DNA of 64,000 bases from Photorhabdus namnaonensis. GTDB lineage: Bacteria; Pseudomonadota; Gammaproteobacteria; Enterobacterales; Enterobacteriaceae. The position numbers and the translations under genes were made by a program. How positions within the stretch are numbered: the first letter of the stretch is position 1; each line of letters opens with the position of its first letter. The stretch is taken from the NCBI RefSeq assembly GCF_001684335.1, contig NZ_LOIC01000082.1:270717-334716 (forward strand), read 5' to 3'. Positions 60,822-64,000 of this stretch are shown here, in pieces. Under the pieces are notes generated by a model that saw nothing but the letters and a program-made list of their open reading frames with translations, searched no databases and had not been told where the DNA came from.

Positions 60822-61199
60822 ATACCTTATTTGGTCCGCTAGTGGCTTTTAACATGTTGACTCAACGTTAGATAGCATCACTTAATCAGATAATCGGATT
60901 ATCTTCAACATATAGTGAACGGGTCTATAATCTCTACAGAGTGAGAATTTATAGGGGTTAGGTGATGGATAAATTCAATCTGATGTTGTCTGTAGATATT
61001 GATTAATTTACGGTTTTTTCTATACTAAAGGATAGTAATAGTGAAAGAAGTTCGTTTGTATATTTGTCCTGACTACAAGCCTGCAATATTTACATTTATA
61101 TAAGATAACTAACGATTCATTACAATTCTCTTCTTGAAATCAAAGGAAAATAATTCAGAATGCGAACTCGGACATAAGGTAAACTAAGTAGGTAAAGTT
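60822..61199. other. Divergent promoter region of effector and hcp
   Basis: 378 bp without genes. The first about 60 bp (ATACCTTATTTGGTCCGC..., AACATGTTGACTCAACGTTAG) recur at 61853-61915, beside the deleted effector copy. Confidence 0.6.
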
Positions 61200-61679
61200 A
61201 TGGCAAATATGATTTATGTGACGATAAAAGGTGAATCTCAGGGACTTATTTCTCAAGGATGTTCAGCTTTGGATTCTATTGGCAATCGGTATCAGAATGG
61301 ACATGAAAATCAAATTATGGTGTTGCAATTCAATCATGGTCTGACTGTCGCTCAACATGTCAATTACCAGCCGGTAAACTTCATTAAACTATTAGATAAA
61401 TCTTCTCCATTGCTCATGATCGCGGCAGCTAATCGTGAAAAACTGGAATTGACGTTTGATATTTATCGGACTTCTCAAATAGGTTCACAGGAACTTTTTT
61501 ATTCCATTTTGCTCACTGGAGCAAAAATTTGCGATTTAAATGTTAATTATCCGCATGTTATTAATGATAATAACGGTCAACCGGAGGAAGTTGTTTCAGT
61601 TCAGTATGTCAATATTACTTGTCGGCATCATATGGCGGGAACATCAGGATATTGTATCTGGGATGAGATGGTTTATTGA
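61200..61679 (+). CDS. hcp: Hcp-family type VI secretion tube protein
   Basis: 159 aa, family length. MANMIYVTIKGESQGLISQGCSALDSIGNRYQ..., GHENQIMVLQFNHG, KLLDKSSPLLMIAAANREKLELTFDIYRTS and the C-terminal HHMAGTSGYCIWDE are the enterobacterial Hcp pattern. Hcp hexamers form the T6SS inner tube and chaperone small effectors. No other T6SS structural gene is in the window, so this is an orphan hcp island that would depend on a main T6SS cluster elsewhere. Confidence 0.93.
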   Translation: MANMIYVTIKGESQGLISQGCSALDSIGNRYQNGHENQIMVLQFNHGLTVAQHVNYQPVNFIKLLDKSSPLLMIAAANREKLELTFDIYRTSQIGSQELFYSILLTGAKICDLNVNYPHVINDNNGQPEEVVSVQYVNITCRHHMAGTSGYCIWDEMVY

Positions 61680-61715
61680 TAAATGCAATATATACGCTTA
61701 TTTTTCATTTAATAG

Positions 61716-61852
61716 CTAAGCGTATTTTAATAGTAAATACATCGCCATTGATATCAAGCATAATATAAGGCTTATATTAATGGTGATGAAATATGTCATT
61801 ATCCAGTGAATTGCTGTACGATACAGAAACCGGGTTGAATGTTTCTTTTCAT
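61716..61852 (-). pseudogene. Collapsed effector-immunity copy
   Basis: Starts like the intact effector (MKRNIQPGFCIVQQ) and stops after three more codons. It then continues as the C-terminal helix of an immunity gene (YFITINISLILCLISMAMY...KYA-stop). The whole middle, about 1.3 kb in the intact pair, is deleted. Upstream DNA also matches the effector's 5' flank. Confidence 0.82.
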
Positions 61853-61915
61853 ATACTCTATTTGTTCCGGTGGTCGTTTTTAACATGTTGACTCAACGTT
61901 GGGCAACATAACTTC

Positions 61916-62147
61916 CTGATAGTTTCATCGCCATCATGACTTAATCAAATGATAGGATTATTTTTAACTTATAAATCTACTGGTTTTTAATTCTACAGCG
62001 CTATGTTTTCTTAGACATCTTAAAGGTTATCGTGCGAATGATTCTGATCTAAATCTCAAAGCTGAAACCTATCATTAGCACTTTTTCATATTCCTTGTAG
62101 AATCTATTCAACGGTTTTCCTGCTTGTGTAGTACTTCTGTGGACAGG
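61916..62147. other. Non-coding island end
   Basis: No gene recognised. Short stretches resemble the 60822-61000 flank. Confidence 0.4.
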
Positions 62148-62258
62148 CTGTAAATAAAGCTTAAATTGGATTTAAGGAACGAAATATATCAATTTTGTTA
62201 CGTTACACCTTAAAGGGTTTGTGATAGATTCAGCCTTTTATCTATTAATGTTGGTCGA
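62148..62258. repeat. Direct repeat, right flank of the Hcp island
   Basis: Counterpart of 56110-56224 in the same orientation, sharing CTGTAAATAA, TTTTGTTAC and ACACCTTAAAGGGTTTGTGATAG. It ends just before the SMR transporter gene. Confidence 0.7.
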
Positions 62259-62288
62259 TTTGTTGTTTCTACTATAGAGAGTAAGAAT

Positions 62289-62621
62289 ATGAATGGATTT
62301 GTATATTTAGCAATGGCAATTGTTGCCGAGGTTATAGCAACGGCTTCGTTAAAAGCCTCCGATGGGTTTAGTAAATTATTCCCTTCTATACTGGTCATTG
62401 TTGGATACGGCATTGCTTTTTGGGGGCTATCTCAAGTGGTTAAAGTGGTGCCATTAGGAATTGCTTACGCCATATGGTCGGGCTTGGGTATTGTGCTGGT
62501 TTCTGTCGCAGCGATATTTTTATATCAGCAGAAGCTGGATTGGGCGGCTATTTTAGGTATGTCTCTTATTGTCGCCGGTGTTATGGTAATAAACTTGCTT
62601 TCTAACACCAGTGCACATTAA
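62289..62621 (+). CDS. emrE: Small multidrug resistance (SMR) transporter, EmrE-like
   Basis: 110 aa, four helices, dual-topology proton antiporter for quaternary ammonium compounds and dyes. The essential glutamate is E14 (AIVAEVIATASLKAS). AYAIWSGLGIVLVS (W63 region) and the C-terminal LIVAGVMVINLLS are diagnostic. EmrE is favoured over SugE by the KxSDGF segment. It has its own promoter region inside the right repeat. Confidence 0.92.
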   Translation: MNGFVYLAMAIVAEVIATASLKASDGFSKLFPSILVIVGYGIAFWGLSQVVKVVPLGIAYAIWSGLGIVLVSVAAIFLYQQKLDWAAILGMSLIVAGVMVINLLSNTSAH

Positions 62622-62674
62622 TTAACAGTTAACGCTGTTTTTGTTTTCCCTGAATCGTTTTCTGGAGAAGAAAT

Positions 62675-62992
62675 ATGTTAAACGTCAGTAATAAGAAAGG
62701 ATACCAGATAGTGTTATTAGGAGTACTCTTGAGTATTGCTGTATTAACGGGTTGTAGTCGCCAGACAGGGAAAACATCTACCCAATATCAGGGGATACAA
62801 TACTTTCAACCGGAAAATTCACAACCGGAAGTTGTTCTTAGGGATAATGCCAGGGCAATCTGTTCTTATGCAGGGGGTATGCCTGCGTTAGCAATACAAT
62901 TAAATGGTGCGCAAATACCTGTTTGCCAATTGGCAAATGGTAAGCGTTGTGATGAAAGGGCGTTATTGCAAGGTTCTTGTGCATCAATTTGA
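62675..62992 (+). CDS. DUF333 lipoprotein
   Basis: 105 aa with a lipoprotein signal (LSIAVLTGC, C27). The short C-terminal DUF333 domain is CSYAGGMPALAIQ...PVCQLANGKRCDERALLQGSC, with paired cysteines. Likely outer-membrane or periplasmic; relatives include E. coli YoaF. Function unknown. GGAGAAG precedes the ATG. 53 bp after the SMR gene, possibly co-transcribed. Confidence 0.85.
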   Translation: MLNVSNKKGYQIVLLGVLLSIAVLTGCSRQTGKTSTQYQGIQYFQPENSQPEVVLRDNARAICSYAGGMPALAIQLNGAQIPVCQLANGKRCDERALLQGSCASI

Positions 62993-63111
62993 GGCAATTG
63001 ATATGAGCAGAAACATGCCGTTGGAATATCCGATTATAGGCAGCCTTGGGCATGATTCTGTGAGTATATTTGATTCATTAGACAATCATTTTCAACTATC
63101 TAAGTTGGAAA

Positions 63112-63621
63112 TTATTTACGGCTAAAAAATTGGCTAATCAACACTAATGCAGCAACAATCAAATAAGCCGCGAAAATACCGACCAGCCATTGTGGCATCT
63201 CTAATGTCAGGAATTGCCACTGTCTTACTGAACAATCACCTGTAGCTTCAAATACAGAAGGAAGCCATTGATTTAACGCCAACCATGAAGGGAAGTTGAC
63301 GAAGAAATCACAGGTATTAAATGGCGAAGGGTGCAATAGCATCATAGTATGTTCCCATGCGAGTCGCAGGCCGCTCCAGGCACTGTAGATCCACAAAACA
63401 ATAGCCAGCCAGCGTAACGGCGTTTTGGGTGCGATCATACCCAATACTCCGGCGCCTAACACGCCAAACAGCGCAACCCGCTCATAAATACACATCACGC
63501 AAGGTTGTAATTTCATCATATGTTGAAAATATAATGCCGAGCCTTCCAGTATCAGGGCGGTCAAGGTCATTAACAGCCATGCGCTTCGTCCTTGAGAACA
63601 GTGGTTTAAAAATCGCATCAT
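63112..63621 (-). CDS. dsbB: Disulfide bond formation protein DsbB
   Basis: Inner-membrane quinone reductase that reoxidises DsbA. From ATG 63621 ([17 protein letters not shown]) it is 169 aa. The cysteine pairs C41-V-M-C44 ([15 protein letters not shown]) and C104/C130 ([15 protein letters not shown]) keep E. coli numbering, which supports this start over the longer frame. Four helices. Downstream of nhaB as in E. coli. Confidence 0.95.
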   Translation of the reverse strand: MMRFLNHCSQGRSAWLLMTLTALILEGSALYFQHMMKLQPCVMCIYERVALFGVLGAGVLGMIAPKTPLRWLAIVLWIYSAWSGLRLAWEHTMMLLHPSPFNTCDFFVNFPSWLALNQWLPSVFEATGDCSVRQWQFLTLEMPQWLVGIFAAYLIVAALVLISQFFSRK

Positions 63622-63733
63622 TTCCGTTTTTCCATGCAAATTAAGATAAACAATTGAACGCCTATTTTGCCGACTTACAGGTGACAAAAAAAGTCAATTA
63701 AGGGGAATTTGGCTTTTTCGGAGAAAAAATAGA

Positions 63734-63764
63734 ACCGTATTGCGCGTAATCACTGTGCAATACG
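63734..63764 (-). terminator. nhaB terminator
   Basis: CCGTATTGC/GCAATACGG, a 9-bp stem with a 13-nt loop. On the minus strand it is followed by TTCTATTTTTTC. Confidence 0.7.
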
Positions 63765-63798
63765 GCATTGATTATGTTACGAAATAAATTATTGCTGA

Positions 63799-64000
63799 TT
63801 ATGGCAAGGCAATTAAGCCCCATTGAACCATCATGTCAGTGACTGGAATTAATAGAAATTCTACGCACAGCAAACCGACCAAAGTCATCACGATAGTGTA
63901 GGGTAATGCCATCATCACCATGCGACCGTAAGATAAACGAATTAACGGCGATAATGCCGAAGTCAACAGGAACAGAAATGCCGCTTGTCCGTTCGGGGTA
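63799..64000 (-). CDS. nhaB: Na+/H+ antiporter NhaB, C-terminal part
   Basis: Partial gene: the window holds the last 66 codons and the start lies beyond position 64000. [35 protein letters not shown] and [15 protein letters not shown] match the end of E. coli NhaB, an electrogenic inner-membrane sodium/proton antiporter. The last residues (LIALP) are lineage-specific. It is followed by a terminator, then dsbB in the same direction. Confidence 0.93.
   Translation of the reverse strand, partial: TPNGQAAFLFLLTSALSPLIRLSYGRMVMMALPYTIVMTLVGLLCVEFLLIPVTDMMVQWGLIALP

Noticed and set aside
63003..63125. A 40-codon plus-strand frame after the DUF333 lipoprotein gene, with GAGG upstream
   Set aside because: It overlaps the end of dsbB on the other strand, has no family resemblance and could arise by chance.

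Overview
The window is a chromosomal segment of an insect-associated gammaproteobacterium of the Morganellaceae, most likely Photorhabdus or a close relative. The reasons are the E. coli-like gene order around suf, lpp-pykF, sap, psp and tyrR, the AT-rich intergenic DNA, the ERIC repeats, and the accessory hok loci and Hcp-linked toxin/immunity genes. The assignment is inferred from gene content; no database was searched.

Layout. 160-3632: ydiJ-menI. 3633-5550: two tandem copies of a hok/mok-type toxin locus, then the Fur-controlled suf promoter. 5573-11206: the complete sufABCDSE operon for stress-type Fe-S assembly. 11322-12738: ldtE and lpp, convergent. 13180-14031: a lone dienoyl-CoA-isomerase-like gene followed by a 1.1 kb gene-poor stretch with an ERIC element. 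15207-19708: pykF, two tRNA-Val(GAC), mdtK, ribE. 19933-21110: a 37-codon peptide gene plus an M29-peptidase-like gene, separated by a hairpin; this is a candidate undescribed peptide system. 21266-28758: cfa, punC/punR, purR, ynhF, grxD, gloA-rnt, ydhL. 29318-35480: slyA, slyB, anmK, pdxH, tyrS, pdxY, gstA. 35857-36615: an unrecognised AT-rich gene. 37068-43345: fabI and sapABCDF. 43481-43579: the sRNA RyhB with a Fur box. 43594-46083: pspF and pspABC with a sigma-54 promoter. 46271-47025: a toxin-antitoxin pair inserted between psp and ycjXF. 47051-54817: ycjX, ycjF, tyrR, tpx, mppA, zntB. 54935-55061: the sRNA FnrS with an FNR box. 55188-56102: ttcA. 56110-62258: a 6 kb island bounded by imperfect direct repeats, with an array of seven intact paralogous membrane immunity-like genes, toxin-tip remnants, one intact effector gene, an intact hcp and an hcp fragment. 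62289-64000: an SMR transporter, a DUF333 lipoprotein, dsbB and the 3' end of nhaB.

How it fits together. Several parts respond to iron or oxygen. Suf builds clusters under iron limitation, its promoter has a Fur-like box, RyhB has a near-perfect one, and FnrS has an FNR box placed for class II activation. Envelope functions cluster as well: lpp/ldtE, sap, psp, slyB, mppA, dsbB and cfa. Pyridoxal phosphate supply (pdxH, pdxY) flanks tyrS. The accessory material sits at three breaks in otherwise conserved order: upstream of suf, between ribE and cfa, and next to ttcA, whose 5' end resembles the Rac prophage attachment core of E. coli.

Most interesting: (1) the 37-aa peptide/M29-like pair; (2) the immunity array with displaced effector C-termini and flanking repeats; (3) the tandem hok loci; (4) RyhB placed between sapA and pspF.
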